Below are positions 11,884 to 24,356 of a stretch of 64,000 nucleotides of DNA, piece by piece; positions within the stretch are counted from its first letter, which is position 1; each line of letters begins with the position of its first letter. The notes under the pieces were generated by a model. The model saw only the letters and a program-made list of their open reading frames with translations. It was not told the origin of the DNA and did no database searches. Both the position numbers and the translations under genes were made by a program. Source of the stretch: Polytrichum commune (lineage: Eukaryota > Streptophyta > Polytrichopsida > Polytrichales > Polytrichaceae); NCBI GenBank assembly GCA_950295325.1, contig OX485809.1, positions 22,768,144-22,832,143 on the forward strand, written 5' to 3'.

Positions 11884-12136
11884 CTTATCAACTAAAATGA
11901 GCCAATTGGTCCGCTCAATTTCATGTAGGGAACGTGATGGAAACGTAATGATTGCTAGTTGGAACGAGAGAATACTCGTTGAGGGTTCTTAAAATACAAC
12001 TCAACCATTCCAATACACCCACACATGTTTATAAAACCATACAAATAATCAATTGTAATATGGAAGATCTCATCAATTGTGACAAAATTAAAGGATTGTC
12101 TCATAATGGCCCAATTGACTCATTTTAGTTGATAAG
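11884..12136. mobile_element. inverted-repeat element, family D (253 bp)
   Basis: Terminal inverted repeats begin CTTATCAACTAAAATGAG at both ends and continue into (C/T)CAATTGG. No clear target duplication was identified. A remnant of the right-hand end recurs near 60813-60855. Confidence 0.7.
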
Positions 12137-15100
12137 ACCTTGGGATTGAAGATCCACATTGTTGGCACTTACAGTCACTTACCAAGTGATTTTTTTCATC
12201 CAATTTCAATCATCCATGACAATGATTCATCACAAGTTGTTGACAACAGAAGGTAGGGTTTTGGCCAATGGATGAACTCATCCATCATCCATGACAATAT
12301 TTGGAAGAAATGTCATCCGATAAGTTACCATTGTGACATTAAATATCATATTTTAGTGTACCTATTGTCACGGCCATTGGGAAAGAATCATTGTGGGTTG
12401 AAGGTGAAGGTGCATTTACACACAACCACCGCAATAGTTGAAGAGTGGGTTTGTCCTCAATAATTGTCTCTCATAGAATATCATCCACCTTGACGTCAAC
12501 AACGTGTCCCATACGTTCATATAAGCGTCCATGACAATGACAATGCCAATGCCAATGCATGTCAACGTTGACGTGCATATTGACGGGATGTTGTCATGAA
12601 AAATGAGTCCCCGTACATGTTGTCTCCTGTCTATGACACCATCGACACCTATCGTGATGAAGATGATGAAGGAAATCACAATCTCCCACCACACAGGATG
12701 GCTTCAAAAACAACGCCTAAAACTACAATATCACAAATTCTAATATGCAGGACGAACATATTGTCCCCCTTAATATTCTCCCGTCCCACAGGACGTCAAC
12801 CAAAACAACGATTGCAATTGTATTTCCACAAAATGAAATGTCCATGTCATTTCTTTATGGGGTTCACGTGTCATCCCACACAAAATGCAATGTCCACGTC
12901 ATTTCTTTATGGGGTCCAAGTGTCGCCCACGTAAGCGGCGAATTCCACGTGAAAGTGGCCCTCCTAGCACTACCAGCATATTATTTGCTTACATGGAGCT
13001 GACATGTCCTCCATGTGTCCGTCTCTAGGGACCATGGAAAACCATGTTTCATGTGATGTCACATAAAAAACGAGCTGAAATCAGACATGTTATCTCTGAT
13101 TTCCTCATGTTTTTGGCACGTCAATTATAACGGATTTTAGGTGACGTCCAAAAAACAAAGTCCATGTCAAAGTGAACGCCGATAGGCGTTTTTTCCAACG
13201 TTTAAAAAAACATAGTTTTCTTATAGTGCATTGGTGCAATTCGTGGAGTAAAGGCAAACATTTTCATGCATTTAAGTGGGAAGGTTGTCTAAAGGCACAC
13301 ATCTTCTACAAATCATCTCTCGTGTTATGGCTTTCAAGTCCTCTTCTAGTGCCACAAAAGTAGTCCCTACAAACAAAATCAAATCAAAGAAAGTAAAGTA
13401 AAACTATTTGCGACTGATCCCAACTACACCTTGTAGTATAATTAGGCAACGATTGCATCAAACAAGCAAAGACAAGAGCACAATAACATAGCCACAATCT
13501 AGAGAGCAAAACTCAAGGGAGGCCATGAGTGCTCTGAGAGCCTCCATTTGGTAAGAACCTAGAATCCAAATGCAAACCCTACCAAAAATGAACAAGGTCG
13601 CCATTGAGGACTATGACAACAAAATATGAAATCGTGAAATGGATGAAACTAACACATCTACATTCTCAAAACCTCAAGGCCCCCTTTTTAACATCTACAT
13701 TCACTTTAAATTTATCAATAGCTTTTCTAAATGTACACACCAAAGAGAATTTATACCTCTCACTTATGTATACTTTGTACATTGATACCTCAAATAGTAC
13801 CCCTTCTTACACTCACAACAATTCATATGTGGTATGAAGAGTCCACCAACCAAGGGCTTACCATAATAGTGCACCCAAGCAATAACTTAAGAACCCACCA
13901 GTTCACAAGAGGCTTTACTTCACCCTTGGTTCACGGAACCAAAAACAAACGATAGGAAATAGAGAAGGTTAACACAACTACAACCATCATCCACCAAAAC
14001 AGTGGTTGTGTGTAAATTTGCCTTGCGTATTGCCATGTATTCAATGTTTGTGTTGTATTTCTTTGGTGTACATCTTTGTCCGTATACACAAATCCCCATA
14101 ATGCATAGAGCCATTCAACAACTCCAATAGTACCCATCGCAACAATGGAGGTGGCTGTGATTCCCCAAAGTAGGTGAAATAAATGTTGGTAGAAACTCAT
14201 GCTGTACTTGAGAAGGAGGTTCCTTGGACCCTTGCCAACTCATCAATCAAAGCACCAAAAACAAAATTGACATTGACCAGTTTGTATTGAATATGAGAAT
14301 AATATGATGTCTCACTATATTGAAGAAGTACATGCAATAAAATGATGCACTAAAATTGTTTAGATTCCCTACATAATGCACTTAATCATCATCCAACTCC
14401 AAAGGCACTGCCCTCCGGTTTTTGGTTGATTTCCAAGTGTCAAAAATTCTAGCCCAATTCATGTTTTCCATCGGAAGACTGCGCTATGACACTTGCATCA
14501 ATGCATCCAATGTTTCAAGTCTCAATCGACTTTTGCAATCACTCTTCACCCAATATTGTTTGGAAAATCCATGTTCACATACAGATGTGTTTGCCAAGTT
14601 GAAGTTGCAGTTAGTGCCAAGTCGAAATTGGAGGAGTTATTGGAATTTGAAAGTGTTTGCTAGAGTGCCAAGATTGGAGTCCAACTATTTTTATTATTTG
14701 CAAATTGCAGCCACTATAGTTTGCGACATGTAGTTTTTGGAGAGGCCTTCACTATGAAGGGTGGAAACTTTGCATAGCACATTTTTGTGAAGGGCCCAAA
14801 AAACAAAAACTTTTTTCATGGCCAAAATGGCATTTGACAGGTGTTGAAGACTTCAATATTGAACATTGCCCCTACCCCACCTCAAAAATGAACTCTTTGA
14901 ACCCTAGGGTGTGGGGTTGGTGAGGGCCGTTGATGGTGAATAAACCATTCACAGGTTGGATGAAATATGAAGATGTTGGATGATTGTCTCCAACTTAAGC
15001 CCTACCTAACACTTTATAATCTCCATTATGTGTATGCCCTTGTTGTATAATTATGTACATGCCCAATGTTCCATGGTGCATTATAGTTAGGCCATAACAT

Positions 15101-16012
15101 ATCTACATTGCCATGAAGAACATTGCCCTAGCTCTATGTGTATTTTGTGAATGATACTCACCATTAATACCTCTAATGTGCACCCATGTGCTACAAGTAC
15201 AAAAATTCAAATCACCCCGGGTCTACATTGTAGGTTATAATGTTCTTAGTGTGCATTTGAGAGACTTTTAACAAAATGAGCTCCAAATTGATACACATCT
15301 TACCTAGCCAGTTTCGACTCTAAGATTTGCAATATTCAATATATTCCCCAACAAAATTGAACACAATATTCAAAATATCCTTTTTCTCCAAGTAAATCCT
15401 TGTTAAATGTTTATCTAGAAATAAAATTTCCATATATATTTATGAAATAATAAAATTTCCATCAAGCCTCCCACATAGGATGGGTATGTGGAAAGGTTGA
15501 TGCCACAACAATTTCCTCAAGTCTAAGCTCTAAGCATGCTATTTTGATGCGCGACGATGTAAATTATGGGCCACACTATAAAACAACAAAAGGCAAGTCA
15601 CACAACAAGTGTGTCCACAACATTTACCATAAATAGTGTAGTAAGCTCTAATAAGTGGGGTTTACACGAACCCTAGTTAAGGTGGAGGGGCCTATCTCAA
15701 ACGCCTCTTTAAATAACCGTTTTCCCTTTTCTTTTTCTTGTGGGGTAGCGGGTGTGAAAGGAGCAGCTATAAAGTGCAAATGGCTTTTGTTGTGATGAGG
15801 TCAATTTTCATTTACAATCTACTCCCATGTGGTAAAAGTTCATCCATATTGAACGAGTGTCCCATGGGTACTTTCCAACTACACCTTGAGTGTTGGTAGA
15901 TAGTCATTTAATGACCATAGGTGAGTGCTTGTGGATTTGGGCAAACCAATCCATACATTCATTCTTTGTTGGATGCAAACACTCTTGCCTCCAAGGAACC
16001 AGTGTACGGGTT
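12137..16012. other. long AT-rich intergenic stretch
   Basis: No supportable gene in nearly 4 kb. Open frames (for example 13931-14200 minus with hydrophobic stretches, and 14422-14733 plus) match no family and have no splice context. The small duplication at 12833-12932 is listed separately. Confidence 0.4.
12833..12932. repeat. tandem duplication, unit about 50 bp
   Basis: Two adjacent units share aaatg-aatgtcca-gtcatt, tctttatggggt and gtgtc-cccac. Confidence 0.75.
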
Positions 16013-16136
16013 GTCGAGAAGAAGTCTATGGGCGATGAAAGTAGCTTCTGACTTCTGGTGAGGCCACGTTGCATGTGCTTTCTCGACCGTCGGATTTGAC
16101 CGATGTAACCCTCCTCCCTTGATCTCCTTTCGCCCC
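16013..16136. repeat. dispersed 124-bp repeat, copy 1
   Basis: Shared with 32533-32652. Both run from ttgtcgagaagaagtctatg to gatgtaaccctcctcc and gatctcct, with about 85-90 percent identity. The beginning (tgtcgagaa) and an inner site (ttctcgacc) are weakly complementary. Unclassified. Confidence 0.8.
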
Positions 16137-17243
16137 ATCCGTGCATGTGTATATTGTTGGTGAATAAGAATAACTATTGTTCTCTGTTTTTAATTGAATG
16201 TGATAAATGGGAGAGTGAATTCTAAATGTGCATGAATCTCTTTCCAAAGGGGAAGGGGATGCTACACTTAACACATGACATTCATGTAGCGTTACACGTC
16301 AAGAGTTGTCACCATGGTTTTTTGGTGCACTAAAGTTGTTTGTTTTCTATCTAAAATGAAATGGATTAATAGCACAATATGCATGCCATGTTGTATAAAT
16401 TGGGTAGATTGGGATGTAAACATGCTCATGATGTAGAGTCAAGATCAAATCTATCCATTTGTGTTCAAGGAATTACATTGGTCCATGTCATACACACCCA
16501 CCCGTTTAGTTTTTTAACACTTACTAAGTGGGCAATAGTAGAAACATCCCCCTATAAGTTGGTTGTTGATTCCACCTAATTTTAGTTCACTAGACTAATT
16601 TTGGGGTCTATGTCCTTCATTTAGGGTTTAGTTTAGCATAAAACAATAATTATGGTTTCTATAATAATAATTAACGTTTTCACTCTTCCCCTCCCCCTTG
16701 GTAGGTGCTGTGAACATTCACCCCACACTAGCACTGAAAGTTGATTGTCAAGGGCTAGTTGGAAGCATCTTCTCTCACGCAAGGAAGCCATGAGAGTGTT
16801 CAATATTTGCCTAAAAATATGCAATTTCAGGAGTCTGCAAGAAGAGTCTTTGGGTTGTGCGTAAGAGTCTAGAAGTTTGGCAATTTGCAATGAGCACCTT
16901 CAATTTGTGCAGTTTTAGCAAAGTGCCAAGAGCAAAGAAGAAGCAATTTTGGCAAGATCAAAGAAGTTGAGAAATGGACATATATATGAGACTTGGCCAA
17001 CACATCCTCAATGAGTGAATGACTTTGTGCATTTATCATAGTAGTAGATTTACAAATATAACAATGACATAGGAACTTTTGTCATTGACGCAAGATGTGT
17101 TGTCCAAGTCTAGTTATATGCTTGTATTGAAATATTAGTTGCACAAGTCAAATTACTGAATGCCAATCAAGAGTTCAAGATTTAAACTGATAGAATTTTT
17201 TTGTGGACCTATTGAGGTTGTGTATCGTTGTAAGAATGTATAC
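16137..17243. other. intergenic, no gene seen
   Basis: AT-rich DNA with no supported exon or repeat. Confidence 0.4.
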
Positions 17244-17246
17244 TTA

Positions 17247-17749
17247 AGGCCACTTCACACACAGGATTGAGAGCCCATGACCATTACAATTCAAGCACTC
17301 TCATTGGTGGGAAAGGTGGAGCCGGTCCAAGTTCACTTCACACTACGCTTGAGGGACCAATGGAGTATGTGAATGCAAGATAGAGTTAAAGTCTACATGG
17401 ATTCCTATATGGCATCAAATGGATCATGTTTCATGGTCATTTGGATTATTTTCAAAAACTACATCTTGGAGGTAGGCCTAACACAAAACCGGGAAACCAT
17501 GGCACTCCGAACGCTCACAACCGTTGATTTATTCTATCTTATCATGTGTGAAGATCTGCATGAATAGAAATTCATTGAAAGGGCATTTGATTGAAGGCCC
17601 AGTCACATATGACTTCACGTACACTACACTTGAGGATCCGTGAGCACACTCCATGATTTTGGAAGTGTGTTGGGACGATCTTTGGACACTTTCTTTTGGG
17701 TTCTCACAATTTCATGGTCACGGCTCTTGGCTCGTGCGTGAAGTGGCCC
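17247..17749 (+). mobile_element. Harbinger-type MITE, family A copy 2 (503 bp)
   Basis: Same orientation as copy 1. The left end is AGGCCACTTCACACAC, with the first G changed, and the right end is GAAGTGGCCC. It is flanked by TTA at 17244-17246 and 17750-17752. Interior landmarks (gagccggtccaagttc, ggcactccgaacgctcac, atgacttcac, ttggacactttctttt) are colinear with the other copies. Confidence 0.92.
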
Positions 17750-17889
17750 TTATGCACGAAGTCACCCTTATGTAGTTCTTTGCCAAAACCATTATGGTCA
17801 CTACTGAAATCACTAGAGTTGTAGCTCTTTCCCAAGACCACTACGATAGAACTACTTCCAAAGGCGCTAGATAACTAATGCCCCCGGGA

Positions 17890-17907
17890 GGGGGGGGGGG
17901 GGGGGGG
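17890..17907. repeat. G18 homopolymer
   Basis: A run of 18 G residues, preceded by cccccggga. The length in the assembly may be unreliable. Confidence 0.9.
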
Positions 17908-18394
17908 TGGGTCACTAAGGTGGAACACCACCATAAGATCGGCGGACATTAAATAACTCTTCACGAACTTTTGAGGGTGTCAAATCCAGGTTGGGGCAAC
18001 CCTCTAGAGAAATTTCTGAACTTGATTGAAAAATGCTACCCGCCCCGCCCAACTTTGAAAAAAACATTGCCCTTGCATTGTTGAAGGTCGCTTGACTACA
18101 AATCCCATATTGAGTGCATTTCACCTTTAAAGTCTATAATCCAATATATATATATATGTGCACTTCCAATTAATAAATAAGAAATTGATTGGGATTTCAT
18201 TCCGGAAGTGAAACCATCCATGAAGCACGTAATTAACCTGGAGGTCAAAAGCATTACAAAATCCTCATTAACATGGAGGTTATGATTTTTGTGACTTACC
18301 ATTTGAAATTGTCTTTGTCATTCTAAAATGAAACTTAAATTAGTGTGTTGATTTAGTATGTATATTTAATAATAGTTTTAAACTTCAACATTTC

Positions 18395-19041
18395 TTTAAG
18401 GGCGTTCCAACATTCTTTGGGGTCTTCTATTTTTGGTACATAGTGTATGACCTTGGTTTTTGAGGGACATTATGAAAATGTCCATGGCTTTGTCCTTCTT
18501 CCCATGTATGGTTGGAGTATCCTCTAGAACATCTGCAAGTTCCATAACGATGATTTGTTTTGTTGGACACACAAGTTGTCACAACTTTTCTTGTTTTTAG
18601 ATGTCCAAATCTTCACCTTCCAAACTCCATAGTTAGTTGCACCCTCGAGTTTGTTGCATTCTAACATGGTAAAGCTACCCTCTCCTGCCATTCTATTGTT
18701 TGTCTTATGTAGGGAAACAATTTATATTTGTAGAGCCAACTTGTAAGGTTCAATTTTCTCTCTTAACTCATGAGTCTATCTAATGTTTTCAATCCATACA
18801 TCAAGTGTTGGGACCTATGTTAGTCGTGTCATTTGACTAGCATGGTGGTTCACTTGTGTTGTTGTCTTCTAGGTTGTTGTTCAATGCTTTGTAATGCAAC
18901 ACTCGTCTCAAAATTTGCAACCTTTTGGAATGGACTTTCACCTCCCTCCAAGTGACGTTCTTCATTTCCACACCTCTCAAGTCGAATCTCCTTGTGGACT
19001 CCACACCACCGCCATGTCTCTCCCTTGGAACTTTGATACCA
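18395..19041 (-). mobile_element. Ty1/copia remnant: PBS plus decayed gag
   Basis: On the minus strand, TGGTATCAAAG at 19041-19031 is close to the initiator-Met tRNA primer-binding site of plant copia elements. It is immediately preceded by ...TTTCTACA, a plausible LTR 3' end, so LTR sequence should extend upward from 19042. Downstream, fragments of gag can be read in shifting frames, such as NYGVWKVKI near 18630, KDKAMDIFIMSLKNQ near 18480 and IEDPKECWNALKEM near 18410, which follow the copia gag pattern. Stops and frameshifts show it is dead. No second LTR was found. Confidence 0.6.
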
Positions 19042-19104
19042 TGTAGAAACTGTTGCTCACAAGGGAGTAGTTGTATTCAAGTACATCCATAGTACAGATG
19101 CTAT

Positions 19105-19140
<36 letters not shown>

Positions 19141-19141
19141 G
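19105..19141. repeat. (TG)n(TA)n microsatellite
   Basis: About nine TG units followed by about nine TA units, inside the region expected to be the copia LTR. A separate (TTA)n run lies near 19461-19482. Confidence 0.9.
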
Positions 19142-19734
19142 TTTCTAGGAGGATACGTTGATTAATACTACATGTATTTGGAACCTATGGTAAGAGAGTA
19201 AAAGTAGTTGGATAGTGGAGTAGAGGACTACTAGTGACTTTATCTTCCACTTGCCTACATCTTTGGCTACTCCTTTGCCTATTACTCATGGTAACTAATT
19301 GTTTATATGGTAAGTAATCTAAATGAGTATTGGACAATAGGGCGTGAATGTTTCAACAACATTAGCATTTAGATGAGCAATTATGGGTTAAACTATAGAT
19401 TGACTATGTGTTACCTTAACTTTACTCCTTCGGAATTTGTAGCAATTTCCATATTCATGATTTATTATTATTATTATTATTAATTTTGGCATTCTCCTTA
19501 GAATTTTTTTCTCTTTGCAAGAAAAACAAATCCTCCATTATTACTCCTCCTAAACAGATGCAAACTTTCTTACCTTCTCGGTTGAAGATGCCTCAACCTT
19601 AGTTATGAATATTTGAAGACATAGTCCAATCACTTTTAAACACGTATCTTTATGATGTTTGTTCTATGATCTTCACCGAACGACAAACCAATTCAATGTA
19701 GGAATCCGATTAAGAAAATGAGCCACCTTAAGAC
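19142..19734. other. intergenic, no gene seen
   Basis: Part of this may be the remainder of the copia LTR. No exon is supported. Confidence 0.35.
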
Positions 19735-19742
19735 CCATTAAC

Positions 19743-19974
19743 TAGTGATCGGGGAGATTTTTGGGAATAATATAATCGGTTGAGATCCTAGTGTTTGCAA
19801 GTCCAACCAGTTACATGTTGACATCCTCCGGTTTTCCTTTTATTAAATCGGGGTATATTCTATAAATTCCTCTAAAATGATCGGCAATTTTCCTGTAGTC
19901 TTGAGCTTCAACCAGTTAATTCTCAAACTCAACCGGTTCATTTGTAAGTAACTGCCGGTTCTCTCCGATCATTG
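19743..19974 (-). mobile_element. hAT-type MITE, copy 2 (232 bp)
   Basis: This is an inverted copy of the 7090 element, with TAGTGATCGGGGAGA at the left and TCTCTCCGATCATTG at the right. The flanks CCATTAAC (19735-19742) and CCACTAAC (19975-19982) agree at 7 of 8 bases, supporting an 8-bp target duplication that has since mutated once. It lies about 430 bp upstream of the ACBP start codon. Confidence 0.85.
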
Positions 19975-20405
19975 CCACTAACTTAGTCTCCTTAACATAG
20001 GCTTTGCAGTGACAAATGTGTTGTTGGTGATTCCATGATTGAAATACACAATAACTTACTGGAGAGGAAGAGCAGCGGGGGTGTCAGCCCTCACCATGTG
20101 GCATTGACAGCACGTAAGTTAATATGCTGAAGAACTGCCTGGATTCCCTGGAACTGCAAAAAGATCAGAACTTTGAATTCCTGCACAAAGAGAGAAAGTT
20201 ATAAGCTTAGGCATTCATTGCCCAACCACCCAGCAGTACCCTTCGTCGTCCTCCTCCGCCACTTGGGGGGCGAGCTCCAATTCGGTTTGCTTACAGCTGC
20301 TGTATCCATCGACTCATCATTTTGCAACCGCACCTGCTTTGTGGAGACCACAAGGTGTCATCGTTGGAGTGGTGGTGGGCCGTTGCCGGATCAAGCAGAA
20401 CTACA

Positions 20406-23056
20406 ATGGGTTTGGAGGTGAGCTCGGCCGGCTACTAACCTTAGTTAGTGTGTGTGGGTTTTGAAAAGCTGCCTGGGTTGATTGATTGAAGAGCTAGGTA
20501 CTTAGCTTAGGATCCTGAATGAACTTGGAGTAGCTGTAACTTGGTATATATGATTTTAGTGGCTTCAAGCAGTTTTAGATGCATCGCGGCCTTTTCTGTA
20601 GAGCTCTTTAAGTCTATTGAGGGGCCAGCCACATACAGCGTGAGCTCAAGCTCAAGCTGGCAAGTGTGGTGGGCCAAGGTATAAAAATGGTGGAGCTTTG
20701 GTTCCTCTTTTGTTTTGTTTTGGGTTTGGGTTTCACTTTCAAGTTCAACCTCGAGCTTGGGCGTGAAGAGGGGACCAAACTTGAGGCAACGCTCCACCAC
20801 CGTCTCTGACAACTACAAGTAAGGGCTAAAATTATTTTATCTTGGCCCACCAAATTTGCGAGCTCGAGCTGTGTGTGGCAACCCCAAGGAGCTGACGAAG
20901 TAGCTGGCTATGGCCCCATGAGTAATTTGAGAGCGATAAGGATAGTGATCTTTAGTACCTAGTTTGGAGCTGGTTTGGCATTATAAGCATTTTCAGCACT
21001 TCTGATTCCAAGAAATGTTTTTAACGTTTCTAGAAGTGCGAATGTATATGTATAACTTGGAGGATGTCGGGATGATGACGTACCCTCTACAACGTCGACG
21101 TTTGGAAGCGTAAAGTTCCTCTGTCTAATGCAGACAATAATTTGTCCATGGATTCCTCTCTCTCTCTCTCTCTCAATGCCCTGTTTCCAAGCATGTGTGT
21201 TGCTCCTGTGTGTAAAACAACAAATCATCCATTCATTAGAAGCATCAGAAGTGATCTAGGAACCTCTGTGCCAAAGGGAACTAGAGTTGCCACCCCACAC
21301 TGCGTTTATTTTGTTGCAAACGCTTGTCAAAGTTTGATTGTGCTTTCAGTCAGCCTCCGAATGCGAATTGAGTGTAATGGGTCTAAGCATTAAATCATGG
21401 GTGGTGGCATACATGTAATAGGAGGACTTTCAGAAGGCAGTGGAGGAGGCTAAGGCGATTCCTGAAAGCATCGATCACATGGACAAGCTGACCCTCTACG
21501 GTCTTTTCAAGACAGCCACGGTTGGCAAGTGTAACATCGGTAGGTTTCTTCCCACACCACATTCATGCAATTGGATGTATTAACTTCATAGCAATTATTA
21601 AGCTTCATAAGAGCGTTCTGTAGGACTGGGACCCCAAGGCATCAAAAGCCATGTAAGAGAATATCATGGTGCAATTCTAAGCTTTTTTTCTGATAACCGT
21701 GAACGTTTTACATCTTCAGATATCAGGCTCATAATGGGGTCATGAGGATTGATAGGAGCTTGCAACTTGACTAGAATTGAATTGAATTGAATTGAGAGAA
21801 ATTCTCTAGATTCAGGTTATTGTAATGGATATCTCAAGTACGAAACCCAAGCGAGAGGTACAGTGGGAAAAACCTGGTGTATGGAGGTCCACTCACAAGG
21901 CTTTGCCACTTTACCGCATGTTCCATACTTGGTGGTAAATCAAATTTCTCAAAGTTCCCTGTGAAATCTGGAGTATTCCAGCTGGAATTCAATCAAAACA
22001 CGGCTGAGTTTGTATGTCTCTGTGCATCCAGCCGATCCAGGGATGTTAAACATCACCGCCAATGCAAAGTACAGAGCATGGAAGCTTTTTGAAGGTACCT
22101 TACTTACCGAAATTACTAGAGGTTCTTCTTTCATTACAGAGGTCATGTGTCAGCAATTAAAATTCCTTGTGTATGTGCGTGACTGCACCGATAACATTCT
22201 TCAACCACGTCAACACTCAACCTCTACAAGGAATAGTCGTTGTTGGGATCCTAGAATAAATATGTTACGAATCTCTAAATGTACATTTCAGGTTGAATCT
22301 GGTACTTTTAAGTTTAAGGTTCGTATCATTGGGACAGTCTCCTTCCTTGGAGAACAAATCGGACAATTAGAGGCAGTGAAGTTAGCAAAGTCAAAAGCTT
22401 GAACTATCTTGAAATACAAACGGGCGAAGGATTGTGTAGTTGACGAACGTTGCATATATGATCAGAAGCTCTACTTTGTAATCACAGAAATGAAAAACTT
22501 GGACCGAACCATAATGAATTATGAATTGTATGAACCAGCACAAAGTACCGTATAATTTTAATAAGCCCCCATATAGGAGTGACCCCTTGATGGGCCTCAT
22601 TCCTCCCTCATTCTTACGAAGAATGAGCCATTTCTCATTAAGCACTTGAAGCTTACGCAACTCATTCATGCCATTTTCAATCATATTCAAGCCTCTACTT
22701 AAAAGAGTGAGCTCCCCATATTATTAACAATTGTATCATGAGAATCAGTAAAGATGGAATTTTATATCGTAGTTGGGTAAATGATTGCTCTATAGCAGTC
22801 ACTAATGCATTTTGACTGTGTTATTGTCAACTTGTTGAGCACAATAATGTCGCAAATACGACACTTTCTCTCAGTGGAAACTAAGAATGTCACAAAGTTG
22901 ACAAACGAATATGACATTAAATCCACTGGATTCCAGTAGTGCGTATTATGATCTGTCTCGAGAGTCATGACATGCATTCATATGGCAGAGAAAACTTCGG
23001 ATGAAGCGAAGAAAGAGTACATCGCCAAGATCACTGCGATAAAAGAGGATCTCTGA
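20406..23056 (+). CDS. ACBP: acyl-CoA-binding protein, 4 exons
   Basis: A small cytosolic ACBP that binds long-chain acyl-CoA esters and moves them between lipid pathways. I assembled four exons by hand: 20406-20417, 21422-21539, 22032-22094 and 22989-23056. All introns are GT-AG and all phases fit, giving 86 residues (family usual about 85-92). The first exon codes only MGLE. Exon 2 carries DKLTLYGLFKTATVGKCNI, the core acyl-CoA-binding helix region. Exon 3 codes the loop and helix 3 (DPGMLNITANAKYRAWKLFE). Exon 4 codes KKEYIAKITAIKEDL and a TGA stop. Expected ligand residues are present (Tyr of LYG, Lys of FKT, Lys of NAK, Tyr of EYI). The second Tyr of the usual YG-x-Y-K is Phe, and the KW of the usual AKW is KY. 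Intron 1 (about 1 kb) holds a short inverted-repeat element. The sequence 5' of the ATG (about 20200-20405) is GC-rich and looks like UTR. Nothing is broken. Confidence 0.9.
20621..20885. mobile_element. inverted-repeat element in ACBP intron 1 (265 bp)
   Basis: Long imperfect inverted repeats begin GGGGCCAGCCACATACAGC at the left and GGGGTTGCCACACACAGC on the opposite strand at the right, and both run on to a shared gtgggccaag. No target duplication was clear. The GGGGCC start resembles the Harbinger-type elements nearby. Open frames across it on the minus strand are incidental. Confidence 0.65.
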
Positions 23057-23955
23057 CACTCTTATCACATCATCAAGATTCAAATACAAGGAAGTTAATG
23101 CTGCATGGATTTCAGAGCCCTTTGGATTCGTCTGTTCACGTTTTACAAATATGTACTAAGTATTCAGTGCATTATGTCCATACTACTGCACCAAAATTGG
23201 ATGTGTGTTGAGACTTGAACTGATTTGTAAGCCTCTCTGAGCAATTCTCGAGGGAAGTTCAGCTGCATATCATATATATCTACTGATGTTTCATGCCTTG
23301 GCTTCTGCATCTATATGCCAGCTTGGACTTGACTTGCTGAAATCGGTGAGATGAGGTTGTAGGGGTTTTTCTAGCCCTTTTCTAGCTTGAGCTTTGGGGT
23401 TTTTTTTTTTTAGCAATCTTGCTGCAATTAAATGGAGAATCTTGAACATAAGGTCTTAAGTGGTCATTTCCTCTGACTATCCCAATCTCCTAGGATCTTA
23501 AACATGCAATTAATACAAGATAATTAGCAAATCCAAATTGAGGTTGTAGTTGTTTTCCTCTTAATATTCAGAGCTCGGTTGAATATCCTATACATTAGAG
23601 TTATCCTTTAACTCAACCGGAGTTTTAGTAGGGAGTTGGTTGTTTTGCATGCATAACTTTCCATGTTTGGTAAGTTTTGGGTGCATGCTTGTAGTCAATG
23701 TGGAGGTTTGAACCAAGGACATTCCATATTGGTTCATTGGGTACCAAACTCATTTTGGCATGCCTTGCAACTAATCTACTAGTTATACTTGGATTGGGGA
23801 GTGAGGTCTAAAACAAGAGCATCTAGTTGCAAGTGGTGCAAATTGGACAAGTACCTTATTTGCCGTAGTAATGAGGTCACCGTAATATTTTCAACACTAA
23901 ATCTGGTGGTGAGAGCATATTCTGATGGTCAAACTATGCTAGAACATATTTCAAC
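23057..23955. other. ACBP 3' region and intergenic
   Basis: The first few hundred bases are the presumed 3' UTR and terminator of ACBP. Beyond that nothing is recognised, apart from a T-run near 23400. Confidence 0.4.
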
Positions 23956-23958
23956 TTA

Positions 23959-24356
23959 GGGCCGGTTCACATGGGGTCCCAAGTCCCAAGTACCATTCAT
24001 GTTAGCAAGTCCCAACGTGGAGGCAGCGTCCCAACTTTTGAGCCTCAAGTAACTATTATAATATGGGTATTTTATCATTAAAGCCAGATCTTGATTATTT
24101 TATGATAAAATATTCACAGGACATGTGTTGAGAGTTGGGTTGGTCAAAAAGCTTGACCCAACTCTCAACACATGTCTCAAGCCTCACCTTCAAAAAGTGT
24201 TGTCGTGTGGGCATCCATGTCATAGTTGGGACTTAAGACTTGGGACCCTGTGTGAAGTGGTAAGTCCCAACTTCCATGCTCTCAACGGCTAAGATTGCAT
24301 GGATTGACCTCAAATGACTTGGGACTTAGGACTTGGGACCCCATGTGAACCGGCCC
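23959..24356. mobile_element. Harbinger-type MITE, family E (398 bp)
   Basis: Terminal inverted repeats begin GGGCCGGTTCACATGGGGTC at both ends and continue CCAAGTCC. They are flanked by TTA at 23956-23958 and TTC at 24357-24359. Inside is a 20-bp-arm hairpin (24121-24140 and 24156-24175). A second, diverged copy of part of that hairpin lies just outside the right end (about 24392-24426), so an older related insertion may be nested here. Confidence 0.82.

Noticed and set aside
13931-14200. 89-aa minus-strand frame with hydrophobic segments
   Set aside because: No family resemblance, no splice sites placing it in a gene, and an overlapping frame on the same strand. Judged a chance frame in AT-rich DNA.
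16013-16136. box C/D snoRNA
   Set aside because: One copy has approximate C and D boxes, but the other lacks the D box and the terminal stem is weak. Kept only as a repeat.
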